DNA of 64,000 bases from Shinisaurus crocodilurus (GCA_021292165.1 CM037879.1:261771921-261835920), one strand, 5' to 3'; shown: positions 51,736-63,403, numbered from the stretch's first letter. The notes: generated from the letters alone by a model not told the origin. Program-made: numbers and translations.

Positions 51736-52045
51736 CATGCATGCATGCATGCTCTTTTGAAGTCGGCAGGTGAGGTATATACAGTCTGCTTATGACTGAG
51801 ATCATGGCACAAAGCATTTTAGCAGTATCCCAAAATAATTTCAACTAAAGTCCACTGAACCACACTGGAGTAAGCCACTTTAAGGAAGCAATCCGAATCC
51901 AACACATTAAAGTATGTGAGTGGAAGCCTACTGATTTCAACAGGTTTATGTGTGCTTAACTTTGCTGTATTGGGACCCAGGACTTTAGGAATTGCTTCCA
52001 GTATGCAAATATTCCTCTGGAATACTTCAATTTACTTCGCTGGGA

Positions 52046-52353
52046 TCACACACCACATGACAGGCCAGAGTACAGGTTTGAGTATGGGTTGTCGTTGAAC
52101 TGTGGGTTGTCATTGAACAATGGGTTGTTGTGTTGTGTGAACCCAGCCACGCTAACAAACAATGCTTTGTTAATCACAAACAACCCACAGTTCACAACCC
52201 AACAACAAACCATGGGTTCTCTTCATGGGTTGTTAGCCCGGCTGGGTTCACACAACACGACAACCCATGATTCAACAACAACCCACAGTTCAATGACAAC
52301 CCACGGTTCAACCCATACTCAACCCGTACTCTGGCTTGTCATGTTGTGTGTGA
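52046..52353. mobile_element. Palindromic element with internal array of GGGTTGT units
   Basis: Outer arms: tcacacaccacatgacaggc and cagagtac on the left, and gtactctggcttgtcatg with gtgtgtga on the right. Inside are repeated units such as gaactgtgggttgtcattg on the left and their complements (caatgacaacccac, caacaacaacccacagttc) on the right. The copy at 41518 shares the units. The superfamily is unknown. Confidence 0.65.
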
Positions 52354-52731
52354 CTTCCTCTGTTGCCTTACTAGCATAACTCAACAATTGAATTCTTGTG
52401 CCCCCAAGGAAGGTTTCCACCAAAATGTGTTGGGCAATTTCCTATTTTATTATAGTTGTCTACATTTCTCAGTACCATTTTGAGGCTTGCCTCTTTGTTT
52501 CTCTTTTGTATTTTCTTCTTTTGCTGCAATCCTGCACACAGTTTTGCTTTGCTTAAATCCCATTGACTCTAATGGGAATTAAGCAGTTTAGGTGTACAGG
52601 ATTGCAGTTTTAGAGTTTATTTATGTCTACTACAACAGAGGCACAAAATAACATTCATGCCATAGATTAAAAAAGAAAAGACCCTGATATTGCTGTACAT
52701 ATCAAACTAGTCCTACAAATGGCTCAACATT

Positions 52732-52770
<39 letters not shown>

Positions 52771-53260
52771 TACCCTGCCTTTTTTCCTGCAAGGAACCCA
52801 AGGCGGCTACAAGGAACCCAAGATTTGTATGGAACTTATGCATGTGCCTTATTGTATTTATTTATTTATTTATCTAATCTATCTATCTATTTAAAAAACA
52901 ATGTCTATGTTTTTTCCATTCAAGATGTTCAAGGTGGCTTACAAAAATCAAGACCTAAAGCAACACAGAAAACGGAAGAAAATCTATTTAGAACAAGCAA
53001 TAAAGTGATAGGCAAGCAAAAATACAAGATTCAAATTTATCAGATCAGCCACTCAAATGTCTGCCAAAACAAACAAACAATTCAACAGCAAGGGAGCAAG
53101 CTGGGCATCCCTAAAAAGGAAATTCCATAGTCTAGGAACAGTCACAGAAAAGGCCTCCTCCCGTGTCCCAGCTGAATGTAACGCAATTGATTGGACAGGG
53201 AGGAAAGTCCCTCCAGAAGCTCATATTCTAGGAGGGCATGCCCTCCCTGACAGGTTCAGC
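52732..53260 (-). repeat. Composite of SINE tail and L2-like fragment, antisense
   Basis: A (TTTA)n tract with tacctgcctttttt-like SINE tail sequence comes first. At 52856 a second TTTA/TATC tract leads into gttcaaggtggcttacaaaa. Then aattccatagtctaggaaca and cagaaaaggcctcctcccgt follow, which correspond to gagttccacagtatgggggc / cagagaaggccctcttcctc in the L2-like copies. Confidence 0.6.
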
Positions 53261-53864
53261 CCAACACATTTTGCTGCCTGGGGCAGAGCAGGAACTGGGG
53301 CGTGTTCCACCACCACCAAAAGTCAAAGTACAGAGTATCCAAAGCCAGTCAAGTTATTTTGGAATCTGGGGGGGGGGGGAATCTTACAAGCACCTCTCCC
53401 CACTCCTCCTCCTCCTCCCTAGCAGTAAAAATACAACAATAACAACTAACAACTTGCTGCCCTTCCAAAATGAGCTGTCTGCAGTGGCTGCCTCACTCTG
53501 CCTAGGGTGGCCCAGTGCTAGTCTCAAACCAGCGTTACAGGTCATAACCACAGCACTTTGAACTGGGCCCAGAAACACACCAGAAGCTTACGGTAACACA
53601 TCCTGCTTCAACCCATTTTGGGGACATTATTTTCAGAATGTGCTAAATTGTAATCTTGAAATGTCTGATGGCCAGGTTAATAAATATACGTATACATTCT
53701 ATGTATGCAATCTATCCCCCATGCATGTTAGTTCTTCAGTTTTTATTGTTTTAAATCTGTTACTGTATTTTTAGATCTTTGCATGCACTGCTACTGGTTT
53801 TATACAGTAGTTTTAAACTTTATACTGTGTTTTGTCACGTTGTTGCATTTTATACTGTGGCCAC

Positions 53865-54110
53865 TCAGATGCCCCAATGGGAAGCCTGAAAGCAGGACAG
53901 CTTTGAATGAATGCAACAGCACCCTCCCACTTGTGTTCCCCAGCAACTGGTATTGAGAAGCATACTGGCTCCAATACTGGAGGTAATACAGAGCCACCAT
54001 GACCACTAGCCATTGATAGCCTTGTCCTCCATGAATTTGTCCCCCTCTAAAGTCATCCACATTGGTGGCTACCACTACATCTTGCAGTGAAATCTATAGT
54101 TTGACTACAT
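53865..54110 (-). mobile_element. CR1-type LINE 3' fragment, antisense
   Basis: The + strand reads gcaacagcaccctcccactt, gccattgatagccttgtcct, ccatgaatttgtccccctct and gccaccactacatcttg-like text. This is the complement of the CR1 at 49950-50160. Confidence 0.75.
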
Positions 54111-54150
54111 GCTGGGTGAACAAGTACTTCCTTTTGTCTCTATTGTCTCG

Positions 54151-54384
54151 AGAGCCAGTGTGGTACATTGGTGAGTGTCGGACTGGGACTCGGGAGATCC
54201 AGATTCTAGTACCCACTTGGCCATGAAGCTCCCTGGGTGACTTTGGGCCAGTCCCTGACTCTCAGCCTAACCTACCTCACAGGGTTGTTGTGAGGATAAA
54301 ATGGAAAGGAGGAGGAAGATTATGCAAGCCGCCTTGGGTTCCTTGCAGGAAAAAAAGGTGGGATATAAATATAATACATGCATA
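54151..54384 (+). repeat. tRNA-derived SINE, sense
   Basis: gagccagtgtggtacattgg, ggactgggactcgggagatc, ccatgaagctccctgggtga, ctcacagggttgttgtgagg and gtgggatataaatataatac. The B box is degraded (agattctagtaccc). Confidence 0.85.
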
Positions 54385-54389
54385 CATGC

Positions 54390-54545
54390 AATCTGGCACT
54401 GTAATTTTTATGCATGTTTACTCAGCCATAAGTCCCATTGAGTTCCATGGAATTTACTCCCTAGTATATGTTTTTCCTATTTGGGGGAGTAAGCCCCATT
54501 GAACCCCATTTACTTATGAGTAAAGATGCTTGAGATTGGGCCGCT
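54390..54545. repeat. MITE remnant of the atgcatgtttactca family
   Basis: tgcatgtttactcagccata, agtcccattgagttccatgg and, in complement, ttgaaccccatttacttatg. Confidence 0.5.
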
Positions 54546-55573
54546 TGTTTCCTCCCTTTACTACTCAGAACATAGCATGGCTCCAGAAGAATGGCTCCTC
54601 TTCACATTTCACCTTGCGATTTCCTGAAGTTAACCTTTAGAAAAAATAACGTTGAGAAGAAGTGTGCTGAATTTCCAACGCAGCCTCAATATATAGGGGC
54701 AAATGTTTAGAAATCCTTTCTATGACCTGAGAAATTGGTGATCATTTAATAACAGGGTGTATAACTATCATGTATTGGCAGAACATATATGTGGTAAGCA
54801 CCATGTAATCACCAAGCAAACTCCTCATTATTTTAGTCTTACAAACCAGGACACGTGTTAAATGATATTTTGGGAACCATTGAATATAATTACCAAGCTG
54901 TTTAACTCTGCAAGAACACATAATTACTATGCAGTTGCACCAGGGCTATATAGTTACTGACCACAGTCCAGCTTCTCCTTCTGGCTGGTAAATGGCACGT
55001 TTGTCCCTAAAAGAAGAATACTTTGTGTATTAGGTAACTTGTGCATACTTCTTTTTGATTAGCTATTTAATTTATTTTTCTTGGTTCCAACTGGCCGATA
55101 TTCACTGGTATACCAGAGAGAGAGAGAGAAGTGTAAAGGGCTCATTATGTTATGCCAAAAATCCAGAACAGACTTAGCAAATACCTGGCTTGTACTAGCT
55201 GATCAAGACTGCATTTTAAATTGCCAAAAAATGGGTTGTTTTAGAATGGGCTAGTTTGTGAAACCAGCTCACCAAAGAGCCTAAAAACTAGGCATGCACA
55301 AGACTTGCCTGAGAAATTTCATCAGTCTTATTTAGGGCGGCCACGTATGCATGGCCAAAAAAGAGAGGAGATGTATCACCAAAAAGGAGGACAAAAGAGG
55401 ACATAGATCATCTACATGCATCTGGTAACCTGTGTCCTCACTGTGGGAAGCTGTGTGGATCTAGAATTGGCCTCCACAGTCACTTACGGACCCATCGGTA
55501 GAGTCTACACAATCCTCTTTAGAATTTCCTCCAATCTTCTTTAGAATTTCCTCCTTTTATCCTGGAAGACAAT

Positions 55574-56837
55574 CAGGGCCGGTGCTACCACTAGGCCAAC
55601 TAGGCAGCGGCCTAGGGCGCAGGGCGAAAGGGGGCGCCAGTCAGACAGAACCGAGCGGGGAGGGCTTTCCCCGACCCTGCGCTTTCTCCGCTGTTGGTGC
55701 TACTGCTGCTGCTGCTGCTGCTGCAGGCCGCTGGGTCGGAGTAGCTGAAAGTTGTGCCAGTCCGGGCGCCCCCCCCTGAAGATTAGGGTGACGGGAGGGA
55801 GAAGCTCTGCTTTGCCCAGTCTCTCACACTCGCACACCCCCTCCGTCCCGCCCTGAGGCTCCCTCCCTCGCTCCCTTTCCCGATCGTCTCCTCCCTCTCC
55901 TCTTCCCCCTCCTTTTCCCCTTCCCTTCCCCCAGAGTAGCCGCCGGAGGAGCAGGCAGGCAGGCGCTGAGGCAGGCAGCAGGCAGGCGCGGTGCTCCTGT
56001 TGTGTTTCTGGGTTGTCTCCTCGGCCCAGCCGCGCCGCAGCTGCCGAAGGAAGAATCCCCCCCCTCCCCGCAGCCACGCCATGAGTTCTTTTCAACTTCT
56101 TCTCCGGCAGCGACTTTCAGAGGCTCCGAAAGTCGCCATCGGAGAAGAAGTTGAAAAGAACCGATCCTCCCAGGGGATCCCATTGCATTGAGGTTCAGCG
56201 GAGGGCTGTAATGCAGAAACACCTCAGCATGGAGCGTTTCCGGTTGTCCGTTGCTCAAAGGGCCTGCCTGTGCTCTGGCTATGCTCAGTTGCAGCCACTG
56301 AAGCCTTCCTGCCCTTTTCTTTGCCCTCCCTTGGAATCAGATTTCTCTCCCTCCCCCCACCCCCAACAAACCATTTCCCAAACCACGTGGCCCTGGCGCC
56401 TATTTTAAGGGAGGCAGAGACATGACTTAAATGCAGAGGGACATACTGTTCTGAAAAGATATGGAGGGTGTGCTTGTTAATTCTGAATAATCTGAATTAA
56501 CAGACCACTCCGAGGTGGTCTGTTCGGGCCGGCTCCGAAAGTCGCCTCTGGAGAAGAAGTTGAAACGCTACGTAACTTACATAATGTAACGTAACGCTAC
56601 GTAATGTAAGTGCCTTTTCCTCGCTCCCCCCTCCGCCTCGGCTTGCAGCAGCTCTCCGTCCCTCCTGTGTTTTTCTTTCTCATTCCTTTCTTCATCCCTC
56701 TTTTCTTTTCCTGCCTCCGCGCTCTCCCTTCCGCGCCCCCCCCGGCTCTCAACCTTTTGATCCCAAGTTTAACAAGGGGGGGGGGCGCTAAATATCTGAT
56801 CTTGCCTAGGGCACCAAACTGCTTTGCACCGGCCCTG
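55574..56837. mobile_element. 1.26-kb hAT element with GC-rich cargo and perfect 8-bp target-site duplication
   Basis: It starts cagggccggtgctaccacta and ends ttgcaccggccctg. The duplication aagacaat occurs at 55566-55573 and 56838-56845. The termini equal those of the 167-bp element at 28445. The interior is CpG-rich, with a GCT run (55701-55726), and includes a hairpin of about 35-bp arms at 56086-56161. No transposase is visible. The open frames here (such as 55700-56095 on the minus strand) look like low-complexity GC-rich sequence. Confidence 0.85.
56086..56161. repeat. Strong inverted repeat inside the hAT element
   Basis: Left arm cttttcaacttcttctccgg and cgactttcagaggct; right arm ccgaaagtcgccatcggaga and agaagttgaaaag. 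A third partial arm (ctccgaaagtcgcctctgga) lies at about 56531. Confidence 0.9.
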
Positions 56838-56868
56838 AAGACAATCTTACTCGGTCACAAGTGATCGC

Positions 56869-56872
<4 letters not shown>

Positions 56873-56899
<27 letters not shown>
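56873..56899. repeat. (GAT)n microsatellite
   Basis: Nine or so ATG/GAT units at the end of the LINE fragment. Confidence 0.95.
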
Positions 56900-56900
<1 letters not shown>

Positions 56901-57144
56901 ATGCATTGACACACATTTAGAAATAATTATTATAATTTCAGTAGAAATACAACACATCTCACTTCAGTGGGGAAGAGTGTAACCAGATGACCTGTATTCC
57001 CACTTAGTCTGCTGTCCATGTTCTCACTGTGGACGGGCAACTTCAAGACCCTGTCTCTCATTTCTTTATCTTTAACCCAGGCTAGGACTTGACAATACTT
57101 CAAATAGAGGACTGTCCTCTGTAAAATAGGACACATGGCTACCC

Positions 57145-59550
57145 TCAGGAACCTTTGGCTTCCCTCCAAATGTCTTGGATATTTTGCCTGAGAAGGAACC
57201 CTAAATTTGCTTTGAATTTCACTTGACTTCTTAAAATATTTTTATCCTGATTTCACACCCCCCCCCCCCGAGGCAGATAGCCATTAAAAAAAATGATACA
57301 TTTGTAATGCAGAAGTCCATGTCACAACGTAAGAGGACATAAGCAAATATTCGATCAAAAGAGAATCACACTCACAACCTACCAACTCAAGAATACCTAC
57401 CAAGAATTCCTAGCCCTTTTAAAGACGACACCTTTTCCTGGTGTCAAAAGTAGACTCCATGCACACTCCATTCGTTGGCTCGCTTGCAACCTAAGGCCCT
57501 GGGTTGAAGGACTGCTCCTGCACTAGGGAAGACCTACAGTGAAACACACAGGCACTGCAATCCAGTCATGGATCTTACACTACACTAGCAAGGCATTGCT
57601 GCTGTGACTGAATAGTTCATTTCCAGGATTGTTTGGCCCCTGCTTGAAGGCTCTTCTGCAGCAGAAAGGGCCCAAGGGCGGGACAATTCTGATCAATAGC
57701 AGTTCACAGCAGAATGCCTTGCCAGGGCTCAGGTATAACCTGGAAGTAGCAGGGAGGTCAACCCTTTCGTACCGTGGGATCACAGTGGTCTTTAATGAGG
57801 AGCGAGTGGGCAGACATACCCATCCCAGGGTCAGATGTCTAAAGAGGCGGACACTAGAAGTGTGTCAGGAGTTTCTAGCGTTGACCCAGAAAGGCTCTTC
57901 TTAAAGGCATGTGGTTGTTATTTGGTTTAGGAGGAGGCAGACTGTCTGATTTGGAATCAATTCTCTCCCCTAGGTACAGCGCTTTATTTCGTACTAGCCG
58001 ATTCTTTCTTTTGTTATTGGTTTCTGCAATATGCTTAATTTGTACTTTACAGCCAGCCTTGCTGACTTCCATTACCACAATAATGCTTCTAGTTAGAAGG
58101 ACTTTGTGTCTGCCAGCAAAAGGAGGGAGAGGAACAGCCTCGCCACCACAAGGATAGAGCTGCAGGGTCCCAGTGTTGGGTAGCAGCAGTGCATTAGCCC
58201 TTCCCCCTCTGAATGTGGCCCATGCTGATGGCCTCACCATATGGCCCATCATCAAGATGGGCACTTTGCAAGTAAATAATAAATAGGTTTGCTTGGAGCA
58301 TCCATCCATTTCTTTTTCTTTGTCATTACCCTCAGTGGCATAGTGTGGTTTAGGAAAATACCAACAAGTATTCCCCTCTTAGTGTATCTTTAAGAGGTGG
58401 GCAGAGTAACCCTACCTATCCTGATGGCACTCCAGCCTCCTTCCCTCCCCGTCCAAAGCACCACAGCTAGACCGCCGAAATTGGCCGTCTAGCTGACCTG
58501 CAGGGCAGGATGAGCAAGGAGGTGGAGATCACTTCCACCACTTCTCCCACCCTGCATAGGATGCCCGTAATCCTCCAAGTTCAGAGGCTAATGGGCATCC
58601 CCACTGGATTGTGCCCTAAGTTTTAAAAAAATCCATAGCCACATTATCTAGTATAATCTTCTGTGGTTGTGAGAGGGAATCAAGAGTATGCATGGTCTGT
58701 TTTCCGAGTTGTATTTCAGATTTAATTAATTACAGACTAGTTCATAATGCTACTTAAATTGTCTAAAATTTTTATTTATTTGTCTTTAATATTTATTTAT
58801 TTATTTGAGACATGTGTAGTCCATTGCTTAGTAGGACTTCTAAGTATAACAGTTAAAACAATCAATTAAAATTGATAACTACAAAATAGTTATAAAACAG
58901 GAAGCAGCATAGAACAGTGAACAACAAAGACGTTGTGTTAAAATTAACAACAACAAACCCCAAACCAAATAAAACCCTATCCATATAAAATGCGCTAACC
59001 ATATTCTGAGTACTACACCTTTGTCCACCTGGTATCTATTATCCTTTTTTTTATACCTCCTGGTCACTCACACACACACACAAACTGAAATTGTGGCCAG
59101 TGTCTGGTTAATAATTACCATCAGCTCCTGAAGAGACCATTAGGCCTGAAAGAATCCGTACCTTCCCAGGACTACTTAAAGCAGGGGGTGCAGAACCTCA
59201 TTCACCTCAAGGGCCGACTTCCATTTTGGAGACACTCTTGGGCTCTGTGGCTGTGCTCTGTTGATGTTTCTGCTCCAAGCAGAAAATGGAAACACCCAGT
59301 TTACTAGGACGGTCAACAAATTATAGCCCTTTTCTAATGGCGGCAGTGTCAGTTCCAGGTTTTTTTTAGAGTCTTTGGGCAAGACACTCTCAATGGATGC
59401 CCTCCCTCAGTGAGTCTACCTTTTCACCACCATTATTTTCAGCTGCTGACTGCCCCCTCATCCTCTTTCTGATCATTGCTATCACTTGCTTGCTTGACAG
59501 GTACAGCAGCACCAAGCAAGTAGGCTGTGGCACTGCTGCTTCTCCTTCGC
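57145..59550. other. Intergenic, nothing firmly recognised
   Basis: A C homopolymer lies at about 57259-57270. A GC-rich block at 58420-58615 is related to 45840-45975. A 91-codon frame at 57629-57904 has no recognisable domain. The rest is unrecognised. Confidence 0.5.
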
Positions 59551-59585
59551 ACCACCACCACCACCACCACCACCACCACCACCAC
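59549..59585. repeat. (CAC)n microsatellite
   Basis: About 12 CAC units; apparent poly-His and poly-Val/Trp frames come from it. Confidence 0.95.
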
Positions 59586-59803
59586 TGTGAGGGCCAGAGA
59601 AAGAAGGCTGAGGTAAACAAGCAGGCTGCAATGGTGAAGAGGACAAACAAGTCCAGCGGGCTCTTGTGAGTGGGCTCCTACTGGGCCGTTGGCCCAGTAG
59701 AAGTGCCCAACCACACCTGCCCTTGATGCCGGCCCTGAGCGGCGGATTTACTTGTGAGAGAGTGCTGCAGCCTGCTGTGTGCCGTTTACTGCATCTGTTA
59801 AGG

Positions 59804-59883
59804 CAGTGTTCTCCAACCTTGGGTTTTTGGCCTACAACTCCCAGCATGCCCCACATCTGGGGACCCAAGGTTGGAGAACACTG
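59804..59883. mobile_element. Internally deleted palindromic hAT MITE with perfect 8-bp target-site duplication
   Basis: It starts cagtgttctccaaccttggg and ends ccaaggttggagaacactg. tgttaagg occurs at 59796-59803 and 59884-59891. At 80 bp it is shorter than the 135-bp copies at 37611 and 49395; parts of both arms are missing. Confidence 0.9.
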
Positions 59884-59940
59884 TGTTAAGGTTTGGCTTT
59901 GGGAGGGGGGCGGAGTTGTGTCTGACATTGGTTCTGCTTA

Positions 59941-60363
59941 GGGTGGCCACTCTTGCATCATGAAAAATGAGATTTGCATAAAATGTGCATATGCTAAATG
60001 TATCTGTATAGATGCACATTTAAAAATAATGACTATAATTTAAACTGAAATACAGTGCATTTCACCAGAATGGCAGGGGAGGCTGGTGGTGACTCCTATT
60101 TTAGTGGGGCTCCTTTTCCATTGCAGGTTTTGCAGGTTTTCTTTGGAGCTCCATAGGAGCTATCCATGGTGCTCCATGGCGGTGAACCTATTTTGGGGAT
60201 GGAGTTCAGCACCATGGAACTCTGGGCAACTTCAAGGCCCCTGCCAGCTCTCCCTTTGTATGGTTCATTATCTTTAAACCAAACATGGACTGGGCAGCCC
60301 TTTAAAGAGAGGATGCCTTTAAATAGAGGACAGTCCTCTGTAAAGTAGGACACATGGCAACCC
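59941..60363. mobile_element. TA-flanked DNA element with GGGTGGCCA termini
   Basis: The left end is gggtggccactcttgc and the right end, reverse-complemented, gggttgccatgtgtcctact. TA lies on both sides. The inner part has gaggacagtcctctgtaaag, also present at 57107-57125, and the block shared with 26605-26690. A Tc1/mariner-like origin is inferred only from the TA. Confidence 0.6.
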
Positions 60364-60499
60364 TACTCCGGCCCTTCATTCCCCACCCCTGTTGGAAGAT
60401 CCCGTCTCATGGCAGAAGTTGGACTATTTTATTAATGTATCTGCAATTCTCCCTTCAAGTTGCACATAGCAGAGTTTTTGCCGCAGCACAACGTGGAAG

Positions 60500-60640
60500 G
60501 TAAGTCAGACTGAATGGGGGAAGTTGGACTGAGAGAGGTGACTTGCTTAAGGGCACCCAGTGACTTTCATGGCTGATGGAGGTCTAAACCATTTCCCAAC
60601 CCTCCAGTCATTGCAAGAAAGACACTGGTTCTCATCTATA
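60500..60640 (-). repeat. Decayed tRNA-SINE/MIR-like fragment, antisense
   Basis: gaggtgacttgcttaagggc, acccagtgactttcatggct and tctaaaccatttcccaaccc keep the order of antisense SINEs here. Confidence 0.5.
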
Positions 60641-61094
60641 TAGCCTGCTGGTCTGTTCTCATAGGAACCAACCAGGCAAACTGTCACCAAGTGTGACTCC
60701 AATGTGTTGCTAGGCAGGAGCGTCCGCTTTGGGAAGCTGTCACTGTGTGCACAAAATTAACAAAACAACCCACCCTGCCAAGAAGACTGCCTTGTTCCTG
60801 CAGAGTGTGTTTGGCAGGCCTGCCGTCAGCAGGTCTACGCTTCATCAAAGCAGCAAAAGTCACACAATGCTATGCAAAGACTGACGTGTGGCAAACAGAG
60901 GGCCTACGTGCTAACTTTGTCTCCTCGGAAAGGCCAAGATACCAGTCATAGGGCCTCGCTGCATGCACTGGCCTGTCTGTTCTTCACCAAAAGAAATGTA
61001 ATCAGCCATAACCCTATATTGTCTTCAGAGAAAGCCAGTTAATCACAGGGTGGTGGTGGTGGGGATAACTCTTGCTCTTTTAACCCTTTAGGCC

Positions 61095-61384
61095 CAGTGT
61101 CTAGGGACTCTACTACCAACGGAACACGGAATCATGGGCCCAAGTTACAGGTACCCAGATTCCACCTAAACATCAGGAAAAATTTCCTGACTGTTAGAGC
61201 AATAAGACAATGGAATCAACTACCTAGGGAGGTGGTGGGCTCTCCCACTCTGGAGGCATTCAAGGTGCAGCTGGACAGCCATCTGTCAGGGATGCTTTGA
61301 CCTGGATTCCTGCATTGAGCGGGGGGTTGGACTCGATGGCCTGGTAGGCCCCTTCCAACTCTACTGTTCTATGATTCTATGTCT
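61095..61384 (+). mobile_element. CR1-type LINE 3' end, sense
   Basis: The frame reads FHLNIRKNFLTVRAIRQW and LPREVVGSPTLEAFKVQL, followed by tcctgcattgagcgggg, ttggactcgatggcctggt, ccttccaactctactg and ttctatgattctatg. This is the CR1 ORF2 end and 3' repeat. Confidence 0.9.
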
Positions 61385-63134
61385 CTCTAGCAGATGACCC
61401 ACATGAGAATGAGGTTCCCGTTTACCAGCAGAGGTCCCCAATGTCCGTTACAGTGCTAGGTAACTTCTTACTGTTGAAGGATAATTTGAAGTTCAGTTCG
61501 GGAACACTAGGAAAGAAATCTAGATTGCTGCATATAAGAGCGAGGGCACCGCAAGGTCCCTCATTCCAGAAATGGTACGGTGTTTGTTGCATTATTTATT
61601 CACATTGATCAGCTATAAATAAAGTGTTTGTTCCATAATTGTCCTCCTTCTTAGGAAGGTAGATACACAAGGAGGCCATTCAACAAGCCAGAGCCGAGTG
61701 ACATTCCGCAGTTTCATTCTGGAGACATTCTGGTAACGTCTGCTTCCTGAGTTTGCTTTCTGCGGGTTCATATTCCCTGAGTTGACATTGGGTTTCAAGC
61801 TCAAATGGGATGTTCTCCACTGAAAACAAGATCCTTGCCATGTTTTCCATCAGAAATCAACAGACTCTGCAGGGCGCCGCCCTTTCCAAGAGCAATTTTG
61901 CTTGAGACCTTGCCGACAATTGGCTCTGGCTTGCAGACCATAATAAACTTGTTGGAAAAACTGGGCTGAGCTTTGGAATCGAGCTCTTGCCAGTTTCGGG
62001 TTTCCTAAGGTATGTTTCACACCACTGTGCTATTATTAACTGCTAGACCTTGCTTATTTTGCAAAGGATGAACATTATGAAACTCGGCTTACTCTTTGCC
62101 GGAGAGATCCAATAAATGGAAGAATACCTGTCCTTCATTTGCAATAGTTGGAAGAGGTAACTATGCCAGGTGTCTCGAATCAGGGATTCTGGCAAAGGGT
62201 CCCATCCATCCATGTGCCTGTCTCCCTGTGCCACTGTGGGAACTTGTCAAATGAGGGAGCAGCTCACCTGCTCTCTGCTGTCCTTCAGTGGCACCACAGC
62301 AAATGGCCCGAGAGTAGGACTTTAGCTACCAGTTCAGCAGGTGTCAAGTGACAGAACAACCCAGTAGTGTTCCACTTGGTCCTTTAAGTCTGAGCAAGGT
62401 AGGATGGAACAGTTTGCCTCTGCCTGCTTGCTTCCAGACCCAGCAGAAGAGTTACAACAATGGAGATAAGAAGCCAATTTTAAGCAGCAGGGTGATGAAT
62501 TGGGAGACAATTGCTTATTTTGGGAGAGTATTCTGGTTCTGACATGTTACCGTCCGTCCGTAGGTAGTAGAAAACCAAAAAGTTATGAGTTTCCTATCAG
62601 ATTTCTGCAAATAGGGGTAGCTATGTGGGTAGCCGTGATGCAATACTTGGGTTGGACAAAAGAGTGTCAATAGCCCGGCAATGTGTTGCCATGGGAACTC
62701 AATAGCCAGACAATTGCTTCTTAATTCAGGATCATTTTGGGAATGTCGTTCTGAATGGGGGTGGGGTGGGGAAAGCAATCAGAGAAGGGGGCAGACTTCC
62801 CATCTCCCAGCAAGATATGAGGTAATCCAGATTTTCTGTGTGTGAAGAGGGACTGCAGGGGAGTGAGAGAATAATGTGAGCGGCACAAGGAGCGGAGCTT
62901 TTTGGACTCTGTAAGCTAACAGCATTGTAAGGTGTCAGCCATCTCAGCAGTGGAATTTGGTTATCTGTTGGGAGTGTTTAAGTTCAACCTATATATTTGT
63001 AAATAAATGCAAATATAAACCTCAGGAAATGCTCACTGTTTGGAGAAGTAGGGCAAGCAAAACTTTGGCATAGCTTTTGGATGAAACCGACACCTGTTAC
63101 TTTTCGGGTGCTTAGTAGAACCCCACACTGGGTA
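61385..63134. other. Intergenic, nothing recognised
   Basis: No repeat family or gene was recognised in this 1.7-kb stretch; open frames are short. Confidence 0.5.
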
Positions 63135-63391
63135 CAGTAATACCTTGGATTACAAGTAACTTGGTCTGAGAGGGTTTTGCAAGACAAGCAAAATTTTTTA
63201 AATTTTTTGATTTGATAAACGAGCAAGGTCTTGCAAGACAAGGTAGGGATGTAACCTCTCGCCTTGAGTGGGCGTAGTGGGCCGAAATCGGCCTCGCTCA
63301 CGCCTGTCAGAGACTCGCTTTGATATAAGAGTGTTTTGGATTACAATCACGTTTCCGGAACGAATTATTCTCTCAATCCAAGGTATTACTG
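63135..63391. mobile_element. Complete pogo/mariner-type MITE with TA duplication
   Basis: cagtaataccttggattaca to caatccaaggtattactg, 257 bp, TA on both sides. The centre differs from the other copies: a segment aacctctcgccttgagtggg with gcctcgctcacgcc at about 63248-63305 is unique to it. Confidence 0.9.
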
Positions 63392-63403
63392 TATATAGAA
63401 TCA

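Larger units (their letters stand above)
55421..56899 (+). mobile_element. LINE 3' end with CCHH-finger C-terminus and (GAT)n tail, split by a hAT
   Basis: The plus-strand frame at about 55435-55503 reads CPHCGKLCGSRIGLHSHLRT and stops soon after. It is a Cys2His2 finger of a kind found at the C-terminus of some LINE proteins. The 3' end resumes after the hAT as ttactcggtcacaagtgatc and finishes in GAT repeats (56873-56899). Assignment to a named LINE clade is not possible by eye. Confidence 0.5.
55335..57144. mobile_element. TA-flanked DNA element (GGGTGGCCA termini), hosting a LINE end and a hAT
   Basis: The left end gggcggccacgtatgcatgg follows a TA. The right end has aatagaggactgtcctctg-like sequence and taggacacatggctaccc. 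Both match 59941-60363. The middle holds a LINE 3' end (about 55421-55573 and 56838-56899), itself split by the hAT at 55574-56837. Confidence 0.6.

Noticed and set aside
55700..56258. Overlapping minus-strand frames as a new gene
   Set aside because: They lie wholly inside a hAT element and are Arg/Gly/Glu low-complexity sequence.
57629..57904. A 91-codon frame in intergenic DNA
   Set aside because: No recognisable domain, no splice context, and the opposite strand is open too.
59397..59714. Poly-His, poly-Trp and poly-Val frames
   Set aside because: They come from the CAC repeat read in different frames.
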